64,000 nucleotides of DNA from Paenibacillus castaneae (GCF_002884445.1 NZ_KZ614144.1:1-64000); one strand, 5' to 3'. Shown: positions 9,039-19,036, counted from the stretch's first letter. The notes: a model not told the origin generated them from the sequence alone. Program-made: numbers and translations.

Positions 9039-9055
9039 TTCGCCATCGTTCGACA
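9039..9055 (-). promoter_or_regulatory. Tandem Spo0A boxes downstream of the abrB promoter
   Basis: On the minus strand, TGTCGAA (9055-9049) and TGGCGAA (9045-9039) are direct repeats spaced 3 bp apart, i.e. one helical turn. The same arrangement occurs at B. subtilis abrB. They fall about 17-33 bases after the predicted transcription start, where bound Spo0A~P would block the gene. Confidence 0.8.
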
Positions 9056-9078
9056 TAGTTTTTGCTTTTGTGATTACT

Positions 9079-9107
9079 ATAATACCAACTCTTACCAAAA
9101 TAGTCAA
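9079..9107 (-). promoter_or_regulatory. Sigma-A promoter of abrB
   Basis: On the minus strand, TTGACT (9107-9102) and TATTAT (9084-9079) are separated by exactly 17 bases. This is a near-consensus sigma-A promoter about 70 bases upstream of the abrB start. Confidence 0.85.
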
Positions 9108-9192
9108 CCTAAATTATTGCTTAAAAGACCCTATAGCATTAACATTTGACTAGTTATAAGGCTCATACTACTCTGTAATAGAATACAACAGC

Positions 9193-9254
9193 TTCGACAT
9201 TTTGGAAACTATTTTACGACACTATTCGACATTTGACTTCCTTTTTGTGTCGAA
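9193..9254. promoter_or_regulatory. Spo0A-box array upstream of the ywfO-like gene
   Basis: TTCGACA (the complement of TGTCGAA) occurs at 9193-9199 and 9225-9231. A one-mismatch copy, TACGACA, lies 3 bp before the second (9215-9221), again one turn apart. TGTCGAA on the + strand lies at 9248-9254, just before the AAAGGAGATGAG site of the gene at 9281. A TTGACT at 9146 or 9233 could be the -35, but no -10 is convincing. Confidence 0.65.
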
Positions 9255-9280
9255 AATATGAACAAAGGAGATGAGAGAAA

Positions 9281-10579
9281 ATGAAAAATCAATTAACGGA
9301 AGAAAAAGTTTTTAAAGATCCCGTACATAATTATATTTATGTACAAGACCAAACCATATGGAATTTAATTAATACAAAAGAGTTTCAACGATTGCGCAGA
9401 ATACGGCAATTAGGAACCTCCTACTTGACCTTTCACGGAGCGGAACATAGCCGGTTCTCACATTCACTTGGCGTATATGAAATAACACGTAAAATTATTT
9501 CGCAGTTCGAACGTCATGGATATCCGGATTGGCCTGCAGAGGAACGATTAGTATCTCTTTGTGCCGCTCTTTTGCATGATGTCGGACATGGTCCGTTCTC
9601 GCACTCCTTAGAGGAAGTATTCAATACGGATCATGAAGAATGGTCATGCAAAATTATACTTGAAGATACTGAAATCAATCGTGTGCTGAAGGCTGTGTCG
9701 GATGATTTCCCTGAGAAGGTGGCAGCCGTCATTCGAAGAACGTATCCGCAGCCCATCGTTGTCAGTCTTATTTCAAGCCAAATGGATGCCGATCGTATGG
9801 ATTATTTGCTCAGAGATGCCTATTTTACGGGTGTAAATTACGGTACATTTGATTTGGAACGAATACTTCGTGTACTCCGGCCCCATAAAGGGCAAATTGT
9901 AGTAAAAGAAAGCGGAATGCACGCAGTAGAGCATTATCTCATGTCTCGTTATCAAATGTATTGGCAGATTTACTTCCATCCAGTTACAAGAAGTTCTGAG
10001 ATAATATTACGGCAAATTTTCCGCAGAGCCCAAGAGCTGTATGTGGAAGGCTATTCCTTCGAATGGATGCCTAATTCCCTTCAATACCTTATTCAAAATA
10101 ACATGACTGTCCATGATTATTTAAAGCTCGATGAAGCGCTTATACAGACCGTATTCGCACAATGGGCAGAGGAAAAAGATCCGCTGCTAAGCGATCTATG
10201 TGATCGTTTTCTGAACCGCAGATTATATCAATATATAACCATTGATAACCCAGATGAAACTCTTCTAAATGAGATCAGTGATTGCTTTTCTTCTATAGGA
10301 ATGAATCCTGATTATCATATGGAAATTGATTTCCCATTCGACCTGCCTTATGACGTATATCGACCTGATAAAAAAGAAGGCGAAAAGAAAGAAAAAGCGC
10401 CGATTTTGTTGTTGGATGAGCAGGATGAAATCAGTGAAATATCTGCTAAATCCGACATTGTTCGTTCCATTACAGGCTTGCATCAAGGCGAATACCACCT
10501 GTATTATCCGATGGAGCCGCTCAAAAAAAATAGCCATTTGATACCAGAATCTCTAAAAAAACGATTTAGAATCGACTGA
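9281..10579 (+). CDS. ywfO: HD-domain phosphohydrolase (YwfO-like, dNTP triphosphohydrolase family)
   Basis: The 432-residue protein resembles B. subtilis YwfO along its length (EEKVFKDPVH, QRLRRIRQLG, GAEHSRFSHSLGVYE, ALLHDVGHGPFSHS, SSQMDADRMDYLLRDA). HD-family metal ligands are visible: H in HSRFSH, the HD pair in LLHDVGH, and D in DADRMD. The family includes dGTPase/SAMHD1-type enzymes; the substrate here is unknown. The C-terminus has a lysine/glutamate-rich linker (about residues 364-377). It occupies the slot of metS in B. subtilis and diverges from abrB across Spo0A-like boxes. Confidence 0.9.
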   Translation: MKNQLTEEKVFKDPVHNYIYVQDQTIWNLINTKEFQRLRRIRQLGTSYLTFHGAEHSRFSHSLGVYEITRKIISQFERHGYPDWPAEERLVSLCAALLHDVGHGPFSHSLEEVFNTDHEEWSCKIILEDTEINRVLKAVSDDFPEKVAAVIRRTYPQPIVVSLISSQMDADRMDYLLRDAYFTGVNYGTFDLERILRVLRPHKGQIVVKESGMHAVEHYLMSRYQMYWQIYFHPVTRSSEIILRQIFRRAQELYVEGYSFEWMPNSLQYLIQNNMTVHDYLKLDEALIQTVFAQWAEEKDPLLSDLCDRFLNRRLYQYITIDNPDETLLNEISDCFSSIGMNPDYHMEIDFPFDLPYDVYRPDKKEGEKKEKAPILLLDEQDEISEISAKSDIVRSITGLHQGEYHLYYPMEPLKKNSHLIPESLKKRFRID

Positions 10580-10596
10580 AGGAGCCTTACACTGAC

Positions 10597-11370
10597 ATGA
10601 CATTATTATTTGATACCCATACACACTTAGATTCCGATAAGTTTGCCGAAGACCGTGAAGAAGTTATTGAGCGCGCTCTGGCTGCAGGAGTACATAAACT
10701 TGTCAATATTGGTTTTAACCGTGAGACCATTCCGACGACGATGGCGTTAGCCGAGCGGTATGAATTTATTTATGCAGCAGTGGGTTGGCATCCTGTAGAC
10801 AGCATCGACATGCTTCCGGAGGATTTGGACTGGATCGAGCAGCTTTGCGCGCATAAGAAGGTTGTTGCCATTGGAGAAATAGGGCTGGACTATCACTGGG
10901 ACACCTCACCTAAAGATGTGCAGCAGCGAGTTTTCCGGGAACAAATCCGTCTTGCGCACAAAGTCAATAAGCCAATTGTTATTCATAATCGTGATGCGCA
11001 TGAGGACATTATTCGTATTCTTCGGGAGGAAAATGCGTCCAAGGTAGGAGGCGTCATGCACTGCTTCTCTGGAAGCTGGGAGACGGCCAAACAATGTCTG
11101 GATATGAACTTTTATATTTCGTTTGGAGGGCCTCTTACTTTCAAAAATGCAAGGGTGCCAAAAGAGGTTCTGAGGCAGGTTCCGCTCGACCGAATTTTGA
11201 TTGAAACAGATGCCCCATATTTAGCTCCGCACCCCCTTCGAGGGAAGCGAAATGAGTCCGCTTTCGTATCTCTAGTTGCCGAGACGGCAGCTGAAATATT
11301 GGGCAAAACAGTTGAAGAAATAGGTGCAATAACGACCGAAAACGGTAAAAAATGTTTTGGTATTGTGTAA
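10597..11370 (+). CDS. yabD: TatD family metal-dependent DNase (YabD)
   Basis: A 257-residue TIM-barrel amidohydrolase-superfamily nuclease. Metal ligands are present: DTHTHLD near the N-terminus, the glutamate in GEIGLDYHWD, IHNRDA, HCFSG and ETDAPYLAP. B. subtilis has the orthologue between metS and yabE. A GAAGGAG site overlaps the end of the ywfO-like gene, so the two are probably co-transcribed. Confidence 0.92.
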   Translation: MTLLFDTHTHLDSDKFAEDREEVIERALAAGVHKLVNIGFNRETIPTTMALAERYEFIYAAVGWHPVDSIDMLPEDLDWIEQLCAHKKVVAIGEIGLDYHWDTSPKDVQQRVFREQIRLAHKVNKPIVIHNRDAHEDIIRILREENASKVGGVMHCFSGSWETAKQCLDMNFYISFGGPLTFKNARVPKEVLRQVPLDRILIETDAPYLAPHPLRGKRNESAFVSLVAETAAEILGKTVEEIGAITTENGKKCFGIV

Positions 11371-11562
11371 AAATGAGAGAAATGAGGAGTAATCGAGACC
11401 TTTATCGCGTAAAAACTAATTTTTGTACCGATAATCGCTTAATTTTTCCGAGTTTATTCACCTTTTTCGCTTAAATCGTCTTTTATTGTATCTTTACAAT
11501 TCACCTCGGATGAGGTTATGATTCAACACAGAGCTATAAAATTTTGTATTGGATTTCCAGTT

Positions 11563-11830
11563 CGCGCTTAGTCTCCAAGTTGGAGAGCGGGGGAACCAGG
11601 TGCGGTTAAAACGAGCCGCATTTCGATATCCTTCAGGGGTGAATTTCGGAGCCTTTGCCATGAGCATTGTGTTTCGATTAGGGCAGCTCTCTTGCCCGAA
11701 CCCGTCAGCTAACCTCGTAAGCGTACATAGAGAGTGATCAATCTCGTGCATCCACATTTTCTGTATCCCAGTGTATCCATTACCCGGGAAGCCACGAAAC
11801 AGATCCACTGTCGACGGCTTCTTTTTATTT
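11563..11830 (+). promoter_or_regulatory. Cyclic di-AMP (ydaO/yuaA) riboswitch with terminator
   Basis: Landmarks of the ydaO/yuaA aptamer are present in order. P1 is CGCTTA (11565-11570) paired with TAAGCG (11718-11723). Then GCGGGGGAACCAGG, CAGGGGTGAATTTCGG, TAGGGCAGCTCTCTTGCCCGAACC and GTCAGCTAACCTCGTAAGCG. A GAAGCC/GGCTTC hairpin (11788-11821, inner ACAG/CTGT) and a T-run follow as an expression platform. It precedes the yabE-type gene. The class terminates transcription when c-di-AMP is bound. Upstream, 11371-11560 shows no gene. Confidence 0.9.
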
Positions 11831-11989
11831 TCGAATAATCAGGAAATGGTCGACATAGGGATTAAAGATGGAGGTGTGCGGAATCGATAGTAATTCTGGA
11901 TTGCGTGCTTGCACGCCAATATACTATAGTCGCGTCAGTTGTATCATGCGTAACACTTGGCGGCGGGGCTATGAAGGAGGACCGATGAA

Positions 11990-13138
11990 GTGGGATTATT
12001 CCAAGTAAAGGACACCCATGGGAAACGATCATCCAGCATGTCTTTCGCATTGCGATGGAAGCGTGAAAACTTGCGTTTGATTCTTTTGAGTGCTGCTATC
12101 TCAATCGCTATGACTTTCATGTTTTTGGTGTTGTTGTACGGAACGGCTGTCAAAAGCGTCTCCGTAGTAGTGAACGGACAAGAAACCGTTGTTGAAACGA
12201 AACAATGGGTCCTGCAACGCCTACTGGATGAACAAGCTATCGCAATTGGACCACATGATGAGGTGTCCGTGCCGCTAAATGCGGCAATAAAGAACGGGGA
12301 TCGTATTGAGGTAACTCATGCGATACCAGTAATTGTGAAAGCTGATGGCAAGACATCGACGGTGTACACAACAGAGAGAACAGTGCAGGCGGCGATCGGG
12401 GAATTAAATATTCCGATTCGAAATCAAGATAAAGTAATGCCTCCACTGGATACGGTTGTAGATGCGGAGTTAACGGTTACGGTTGTGCGCGTCGACACGA
12501 AGGTAGCGGAGTCTGAACGTGCGATGCCTTTCTCCATTGTGAAGAAAACGGATCCTACTCTGGAAGCGGGCAAAGAGAAGCTCGTGCAAACCGGTAGGGA
12601 GGGTCTTGTTGTTGAACATATCGAGAAGCAGTACGAGGACGGGGTGCTTATCTCGAAGAAGCTGGTCAACAAAGTCATTGAGACTGCTGCTGTCGACCAG
12701 GTTATTGCCGTAGGTACGAAGAAGGCTGAACCTAAAGTACAGGTTCTGTCGAACAAATCACCGAGCGTAACAACGATGACAAAGAACGGGGTATCCTTCA
12801 AAGCGAAGAAGGTGCTTAATAACTTCACGCTTACCGCTTATTCTGCAGGTGTGGAGTCGACTGGCAAAGATGAAGAGCATCCGTTATACGGAATAACGGC
12901 ATCTGGAGCTCGTGTGCATGAAGGACGGACGATTGCTGTAGACCCGAAAGTAATACCTATCGGTTGGTGGGTTTATATTGAGGGTATCGGCTTCCGCCGG
13001 GCTGAGGACACAGGCAGCGCCATTAAAGGCAACATCATCGATGTTTATTTCGACAGCAATAAAACGGCAGATAAGTTCGGGCGAAAGAAAGGTTATACCG
13101 TGTACGTTCTAGGTCCGAATAAACCAACTGCAAGCTAA
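11990..13138 (+). CDS. yabE: YabE-type cell-wall protein (DUF348, G5 and 3D domains)
   Basis: The 382-residue protein has an N-terminal membrane anchor or signal (about residues 28-51), two DUF348 ubiquitin-like repeats (about 52-170), a G5 domain (about 190-245) and a C-terminal 3D domain (about 285-375). The 3D aspartates sit in AVDPKVIPIG, AEDTGSAIKG and IIDVYF. The family is related to Rpf/Sps muralytic enzymes acting on peptidoglycan outside the cell. GTG at 11990 lies 9 bases after GAAGGAGG. The c-di-AMP riboswitch upstream suggests control by envelope or osmotic state. Confidence 0.92.
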   Translation: MGLFQVKDTHGKRSSSMSFALRWKRENLRLILLSAAISIAMTFMFLVLLYGTAVKSVSVVVNGQETVVETKQWVLQRLLDEQAIAIGPHDEVSVPLNAAIKNGDRIEVTHAIPVIVKADGKTSTVYTTERTVQAAIGELNIPIRNQDKVMPPLDTVVDAELTVTVVRVDTKVAESERAMPFSIVKKTDPTLEAGKEKLVQTGREGLVVEHIEKQYEDGVLISKKLVNKVIETAAVDQVIAVGTKKAEPKVQVLSNKSPSVTTMTKNGVSFKAKKVLNNFTLTAYSAGVESTGKDEEHPLYGITASGARVHEGRTIAVDPKVIPIGWWVYIEGIGFRRAEDTGSAIKGNIIDVYFDSNKTADKFGRKKGYTVYVLGPNKPTAS

Positions 13139-13190
13139 TAAATACGGTTACCATCATCTTATCGTAATTTTCAATTAAATATGCCATCAT

Positions 13191-13217
13191 AAGGAGAGGC
13201 AATGCCTCTTCTTTTTG
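13191..13217 (+). terminator. Intrinsic terminator after yabE
   Basis: AGAGGC and GCCTCT (13195-13200, 13204-13209) pair around AAT and are followed by TCTTTTTG. This lies between yabE and rnmV. Confidence 0.75.
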
Positions 13218-13263
13218 TATATTTGCTTGTATAAAAGTGGAATTGAAACAGAAGGGAATGATC

Positions 13264-14755
<1,492 letters not shown>

Positions 14756-14769
14756 ATGCATAAAATACT

Positions 14770-14798
14770 CACCATTCGCCTTGTCTGCCCATAGGATA
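14770..14798 (+). promoter_or_regulatory. Sigma-K type promoter of yabG
   Basis: CACC (14770-14773, fitting mACm) and CATAGGATA (14790-14798, fitting CATAnnnTA) are spaced 16 bases apart. B. subtilis yabG is a sigma-K gene. The predicted start falls almost on the ribosome-binding site, so the leader would be very short. Confidence 0.6.
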
Positions 14799-14818
14799 GA
14801 CGAAGAGGTGATTTACCT

Positions 14819-15694
14819 ATGAAGCAAGGCGACCTGGTCGTCCGCAAATCGTATGGCGGGGACGTGTTATTCCGAGTTGAGGCAGTCCGTTTAGATAATG
14901 CCATTCTAAAGGGCACGGATTATCGCCTACTAGCGGACGCTCCTATTCCTGATCTGTCTGTCGTACGAGACCCTGAATCAACCAAAGCGGTGCAGCAAGT
15001 TCGAATTAAAGTGAACGACTCCATAAGGCGTATGCACTCCGAGAGAGAGCGTCAGATTGATAATGAGGATGTTATTCGGCATGCGATGCAGCAGAGTCAG
15101 CCTTTCTTTGAAGTACCGGGGAAGGTGCTGCATCTCGACGGTGACAGCAACTATTTGAAGAAGAGCATGCAGCTATACAATACGATGCATGTTCCTTCTT
15201 ATGGACTTCATCTGCATGAATCGCAGATGGCTGATGTACTGTACCGCCTGCTGCCGGAGCTGGAGCCAGATATTATTGTCATTACCGGTCATGACGGTGT
15301 ACTCAAAAATCGAGCGGACCTATACAGTCTAAGCAGCTATAAAAACTCTCAGCATTTCGTTAATGCAGTTAGAGTGGCACGCGAGTATGAGAGAAACCGT
15401 GACGGATTAATTGTGATTGCAGGGGCATGCCAATCCCATTTCGAGGCGCTGCTTCAGGTGGGTTCCAACTTCGCCAGCTCGCCTGGCCGTATATTGATTC
15501 ATGCGCTTGATCCTGTTTATATTGCGATTAAGGCAAGCTATACATCGATTAAGGATACGATCAATTTAGCCGATGTCATACATGGCACGATCAGCGGTAT
15601 AGATGGCATGGGAGGCATTGAGACAATGGGGCGCTTCCGTGTTGGCATGCCTAAGCCGCGGGTTACGTCAACTTCTTCTGCATTGAAAGTATGA
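14819..15694 (+). CDS. yabG: Sporulation-specific protease YabG
   Basis: This 291-residue protein matches the YabG family (peptidase U57), which cleaves spore coat proteins such as SpoIVA during maturation. Visible landmarks are MKQGDLVVRKSYGGDVLFRV, LHLDGDSNYL, DIIVITGHDGVL and VIAGACQSHFEALL; the last carries conserved Cys and His likely tied to catalysis. A sigma-K type promoter is visible upstream, fitting mother-cell expression. The AGAGGTG site precedes the ATG. Confidence 0.93.
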   Translation: MKQGDLVVRKSYGGDVLFRVEAVRLDNAILKGTDYRLLADAPIPDLSVVRDPESTKAVQQVRIKVNDSIRRMHSERERQIDNEDVIRHAMQQSQPFFEVPGKVLHLDGDSNYLKKSMQLYNTMHVPSYGLHLHESQMADVLYRLLPELEPDIIVITGHDGVLKNRADLYSLSSYKNSQHFVNAVRVAREYERNRDGLIVIAGACQSHFEALLQVGSNFASSPGRILIHALDPVYIAIKASYTSIKDTINLADVIHGTISGIDGMGGIETMGRFRVGMPKPRVTSTSSALKV

Positions 15695-15722
15695 GCTAGC
15701 TAATCAGCTGGCTCTTTTTTAT
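15693..15722 (+). terminator. Intrinsic terminator after yabG
   Basis: GAGCTAGCT pairs with AGCTGGCTC, with one G-U pair, and is followed by a T-run. It overlaps the yabG stop codon. Confidence 0.85.
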
Positions 15723-15847
15723 TTCCATTCATCAAGAAATCCTCCCAAAAAAGGGGAAGGAGTTTTATGATTTATATAGCAACTTCTTAATATGTATTTT
15801 TTTTGCTGAATTATGCGCATTTTTTAAAAAAATGGGTGAAATCACCG

Positions 15848-15877
15848 TTGACAAGTAAATAATCGGACTGATATAAT
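15848..15877 (+). promoter_or_regulatory. Upstream sigma-A promoter of veg
   Basis: TTGACA at 15848-15853 and TATAAT at 15872-15877 are spaced 18 bases apart. Both hexamers match consensus. Confidence 0.85.
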
Positions 15878-15889
15878 ATTTCTCTTTGT

Positions 15890-15918
15890 TTGACAAGCCT
15901 CCTCGTTTTAGGTATAAT
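15890..15918 (+). promoter_or_regulatory. Downstream sigma-A promoter of veg
   Basis: TTGACA at 15890-15895 and TATAAT at 15913-15918 are spaced exactly 17 bases apart, a perfect consensus promoter. With the promoter at 15848 it forms a tandem pair, as described for B. subtilis veg. Confidence 0.92.
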
Positions 15919-15945
15919 GAATAAGGAAAGAGGTGGTAGTGTACA

Positions 15946-16221
15946 ATGGCAAAAAATGCGCTATTGGATATTAAACGCAGTTTGGAAGCTCATGTTGGCT
16001 CCAAAATCCGTCTTCGAGCGAACGGTGGCAGACGAAAGACCATCGAACGCACCGGCACGTTGGAAGAAACCTACCCTTCTGTTTTCATTGTTAAACTGGA
16101 TGAGGAGCAACATGCGTTTAAGCGTGTCTCTTACAGTTATGCGGATATACTGACAGAATCTGTGGAAGTGACCGTATGCAATGATGAAGGTCAAGTCCGT
16201 ATCGCCCATTTGCAACAATAG
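15946..16221 (+). CDS. veg: Veg protein
   Basis: The 91-residue protein starts [18 protein letters not shown] and carries the family core [10 protein letters not shown] and the [14 protein letters not shown] stretch. In B. subtilis Veg is abundantly transcribed and affects biofilm matrix genes through SinR; the mechanism is unclear. Two consensus promoters and an AAAGAGGTGG site indicate very strong expression. It lies between yabG and sspF, as in B. subtilis. Confidence 0.94.
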   Translation: MAKNALLDIKRSLEAHVGSKIRLRANGGRRKTIERTGTLEETYPSVFIVKLDEEQHAFKRVSYSYADILTESVEVTVCNDEGQVRIAHLQQ

Positions 16222-16248
16222 AATATATATCGCCTAGTGAGGCAAGTT

Positions 16249-16278
16249 AGCGCAGATTGCTTCTGCGCTTTTTTTTTG
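16249..16278 (+). terminator. Intrinsic terminator after veg
   Basis: AGCGCAGA (16249-16256) pairs with TCTGCGCT (16262-16269), followed by an unbroken T-run. Confidence 0.93.
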
Positions 16279-16340
16279 TCCAAATAAGCATTGTCCACTG
16301 GGGCTTAATGAGTGGTCAATTGAAGGCTTCTCTTTTTCAC

Positions 16341-16370
16341 GTATTGGCCAAATCGTTTTGTAGCATACTA
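16341..16370 (+). promoter_or_regulatory. Sigma-G type promoter of sspF
   Basis: GTATT (16341-16345) and GCATACTA (16363-16370) are spaced 17 bases apart. The -10 matches the sigma-G consensus fully and the -35 misses one base. Confidence 0.65.
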
Positions 16371-16434
16371 CCTGTGCACAGATCATTGTTTCTCATGCTA
16401 GGTGTACGCTATTTGGATTTGGAGGGAAAAGTGA

Positions 16435-16620
16435 ATGAGCCGAAGAAAACGAGGAATAATGTCAGAGCAATTAAAGTATGAGCTGGCGAAGGATCTTGGT
16501 TTTTATGATACTGTTCAACAGGAAGGCTGGGGCGGCATACGTGCCAAGGACGCCGGGAACATGGTTAAACGGGCAATACAGCTGGCTGAGCAGGCAGCAG
16601 CCAAATCCAATCAGCCTTAA
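16435..16620 (+). CDS. sspF: Small acid-soluble spore protein of the SspF type
   Basis: The 61-residue protein shares [25 protein letters not shown] with SspF and the alpha/beta SASP signature region ([18 protein letters not shown]). Such proteins coat spore DNA. GGAGGG precedes the ATG. The sigma-G type promoter upstream and the terminator downstream make it a single-gene forespore unit between veg and ispE. Confidence 0.93.
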   Translation: MSRRKRGIMSEQLKYELAKDLGFYDTVQQEGWGGIRAKDAGNMVKRAIQLAEQAAAKSNQP

Positions 16621-16643
16621 GCGAGCTATAACGTTATAAAGGT

Positions 16644-16702
16644 AAAAGCTAAGCCGCTGACAGGCCGAAAATCGGTTTAATGTCAGAGGCTTAGCTTTTA
16701 TT
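16644..16702 (+). terminator. Long hairpin terminator after sspF
   Basis: AAAAGCTAAGCC, CTGACA and an inner CCGA/TCGG pair successively with complementary arms ending GGCTTAGCTTTT. The stem is about 22 bp with small interruptions, and a T-rich tail follows. Confidence 0.85.
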
Positions 16703-16711
16703 GCGTTGGTT

Positions 16712-16720
16712 TGTTATAAT
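16712..16720 (+). promoter_or_regulatory. Extended -10 promoter of ispE
   Basis: TGTTATAAT at 16712-16720 is a consensus TATAAT with the upstream TGn extension. No good -35 is visible. Confidence 0.5.
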
Positions 16721-16758
16721 GATGCTTAAGCTTATGAACGAACGGGTGAACTTATCAG

Positions 16759-17613
16759 ATGAAAATTTATGAAAAAGCTCCTGCCAAAATTAATTTACTG
16801 CTTGATGTGCTGCGGAAACGCGATGATGGTTACCATGAAGTCGAGATGATTATGACGATGGTTGATCTAGCTGACCGTTTGACAATGGAAGAATTGCCTA
16901 GAGATACGATCATTATTTCAAGCCAGGTTGGCTACATACCACTCGATGAGAAGAACCTTGCATTTCAAGCGGCCAGGCTTATTAAAGACCGCTATGATGT
17001 GAAGCAAGGCGTGTATATTCATCTGGACAAAAAAATCCCCGTCGCCGCAGGACTTGCTGGCGGCAGCAGCGATGCGGCTGCTGCGCTGCGTGGGCTTAAT
17101 CGTCTATGGAAGCTGCAAATACCGGAGGACGAGCTATGCCGGCTTGGGTCGGAGCTTGGATCGGATGTGCCTTTCTGTGTAACCGGCGGTACCGCAATTG
17201 CGCGTGGACGCGGTGAGAAGCTTGAGCATATTGCTAAACCACCGCAATGCTGGGTTGTCCTTGCAAAACCGCCAATTAACGTTTCCACAGCTGACGTATA
17301 TGGACGCTTCCGTGCTAACGCATTGAAAGAGCATCCCTCCATCTCCAATATGGTAGGTGCGCTTGAACGAGGCTCCTTCTCTGATATATGCGATGGGCTT
17401 GGGAATGTATTGGAGAAGGTCACGTTGGATCTATACCCTGAAGTTATGCAGCTGAAGGAAAGTATGATTCGCCTTGGAGCAGACGGAGTATTAATGTCAG
17501 GCAGCGGTCCTACCGTATTTGGCCTTGTTTCGAAGGAGGCCAAGCTGCCTCGTATTTATAATGGTCTGCGCGGTTTCTGCAAAGAGGTATATGTGGTAAG
17601 AATGCTTACATAG
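16759..17613 (+). CDS. ispE: 4-diphosphocytidyl-2-C-methyl-D-erythritol kinase
   Basis: IspE phosphorylates CDP-ME in the MEP isoprenoid pathway. The GHMP-kinase motifs are [25 protein letters not shown] near the N-terminus, the ATP loop [17 protein letters not shown], and the C-terminal [11 protein letters not shown]. Length 284 residues is normal. The ribosome-binding site is weak. Confidence 0.96.
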   Translation: MKIYEKAPAKINLLLDVLRKRDDGYHEVEMIMTMVDLADRLTMEELPRDTIIISSQVGYIPLDEKNLAFQAARLIKDRYDVKQGVYIHLDKKIPVAAGLAGGSSDAAAALRGLNRLWKLQIPEDELCRLGSELGSDVPFCVTGGTAIARGRGEKLEHIAKPPQCWVVLAKPPINVSTADVYGRFRANALKEHPSISNMVGALERGSFSDICDGLGNVLEKVTLDLYPEVMQLKESMIRLGADGVLMSGSGPTVFGLVSKEAKLPRIYNGLRGFCKEVYVVRMLT

Positions 17614-17627
17614 GACTGACGTTCTTC

Positions 17628-17657
17628 TTGATTAAATCCGTATAAAAATGTTATATT
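17628..17657 (+). promoter_or_regulatory. Sigma-A promoter of purR
   Basis: TTGATT (17628-17633) and TATATT (17652-17657) are spaced 18 bases apart, about 40 bases before the purR start. I did not find a clear PurBox in the leader. Confidence 0.55.
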
Positions 17658-17695
17658 GGCTTTATATTATTCGGATTTAGTGGGGGGAGATGTGT

Positions 17696-18523
17696 TTGAA
17701 GAAATTGAAACGGAGCTCGCGGCTGGTAGAAATGACCCAATACCTGTTAAGTCGACCCCACACGTTAATTTCATTGACAGCATTTGCTGATCGATATCAA
17801 TCAGCGAAATCTTCCATCAGCGAAGACTTAGCGATTATTAAAGAAGTATTTGAAGAAGAAGGCATTGGTGAGCTTCATACACTTGCCGGAGCTGCTGGCG
17901 GAGTAAGGTACACACCTAAGATGCAAGAAGAAACAGCTCTGACGATTATGACAAGCATATGCCGCGAGCTGGAACAGCCTGAAAGGGTTCTTCCAGGCGG
18001 CTATTTGTATATAACCGATATGCTGGGCCAACCAGAACTGCTGGCGGATGTCGGCAGAATGTTTGCGACCGCATTTGCTGATCGCAAGATTGATGTCATT
18101 ATGACAGTTGAGACCAAAGGGATACCTCTGGCTTATGCAACGGCTGCATGCCTTAATATTCCCGTTATTATCGTAAGGCGAGATAATAAGGTTACTGAAG
18201 GCTCTGCGGTCAGCATTAATTATGTTTCGGGCTCAACAAAGCGTATTCAGACGATGTCCTTGGCGCGCCGTGCGCTTAAGGAGCAATCGCGCGTGCTTAT
18301 TATTGATGACTTCATGAAAGCGGGCGGGACGATCCAAGGAATGATGGATCTGCTATTCGAATTTAAAGCAATCGTTGCCGGTGTAGGTGTGTTCGTCGAA
18401 TCAGGCGAGGTTGATTTAGAGGAGCGATTGCTTGAGGATTATATTTCCCTCGCTAAGCTGACTGCTGTTGACATGAAGACGAAGCAGACGACGGTCGTGC
18501 CGGGAAATTATTTTAAGGATTAA
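17696..18523 (+). CDS. purR: Purine operon repressor PurR
   Basis: PurR represses purine genes and is relieved by PRPP. The N-terminal winged helix (SSRLVEMTQYLLSRPH...SAKSSISEDLAII) is followed by a phosphoribosyltransferase-like domain with the PRPP loop VLIIDDFMKAGGT. The ATG at 17690 abuts the GGGGGGAG site, so the TTG at 17696 is preferred (about 275 residues), giving an N-terminus like that of B. subtilis. It is followed by ridA, as in B. subtilis. Confidence 0.94.
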   Translation: MKKLKRSSRLVEMTQYLLSRPHTLISLTAFADRYQSAKSSISEDLAIIKEVFEEEGIGELHTLAGAAGGVRYTPKMQEETALTIMTSICRELEQPERVLPGGYLYITDMLGQPELLADVGRMFATAFADRKIDVIMTVETKGIPLAYATAACLNIPVIIVRRDNKVTEGSAVSINYVSGSTKRIQTMSLARRALKEQSRVLIIDDFMKAGGTIQGMMDLLFEFKAIVAGVGVFVESGEVDLEERLLEDYISLAKLTAVDMKTKQTTVVPGNYFKD

Positions 18524-18574
18524 AATATAGGGGTTATTAGGTTTCATTCGTATATTGGAGAGGTTGTGACCATT

Positions 18575-18973
18575 ATGACATCAAAACAACAATTAGAAGT
18601 CATTGCAACGGACGGAGCTCCTGCAGCAATTGGCCCTTATTCGCAAGCCATTAAGCTTGGAGGATTAGTGTTCACATCCGGACAAATTCCTCTTGATGCA
18701 GCGGGGCAGCTTGTTGAAGGCGGTATTGAGGAGCAAGCCCATCAGGTATTCCGTAATTTGGAGGCGGTACTTGCTGCTGCGGGTGCTGTTTTTTCTGATG
18801 TTGTGAAAGCAACTGTATTTATGAAAGACATGAACGATTTCGCAGTGGTTAATTCCATCTATTCTTCTTATTTCGGAGAGCATAAACCGGCACGTTCTGC
18901 TGTTGAGGTTGCAAGGCTGCCAAAGGATGTTCTTGTCGAAATAGAGGTCATTGCATCGACAATTGTCGAATGA
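18575..18973 (+). CDS. ridA: RidA family enamine/imine deaminase (YabJ)
   Basis: RidA proteins hydrolyse reactive 2-aminoacrylate-type intermediates. The family core is present: [21 protein letters not shown], the glutamine and arginine region [24 protein letters not shown]. The GTG at 18566 is only 2 bases from GGAGAGG, so the ATG at 18575 is chosen (132 residues). It lies between purR and spoVG, as in B. subtilis, where yabJ is linked to purine control. Confidence 0.93.
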   Translation: MTSKQQLEVIATDGAPAAIGPYSQAIKLGGLVFTSGQIPLDAAGQLVEGGIEEQAHQVFRNLEAVLAAAGAVFSDVVKATVFMKDMNDFAVVNSIYSSYFGEHKPARSAVEVARLPKDVLVEIEVIASTIVE

Positions 18974-19036
18974 AAACGAAAAAGCTTCATAATAAAAAAA
19001 ATATTTTAAATAGAGCATGATTTTACCAAAAATGTA

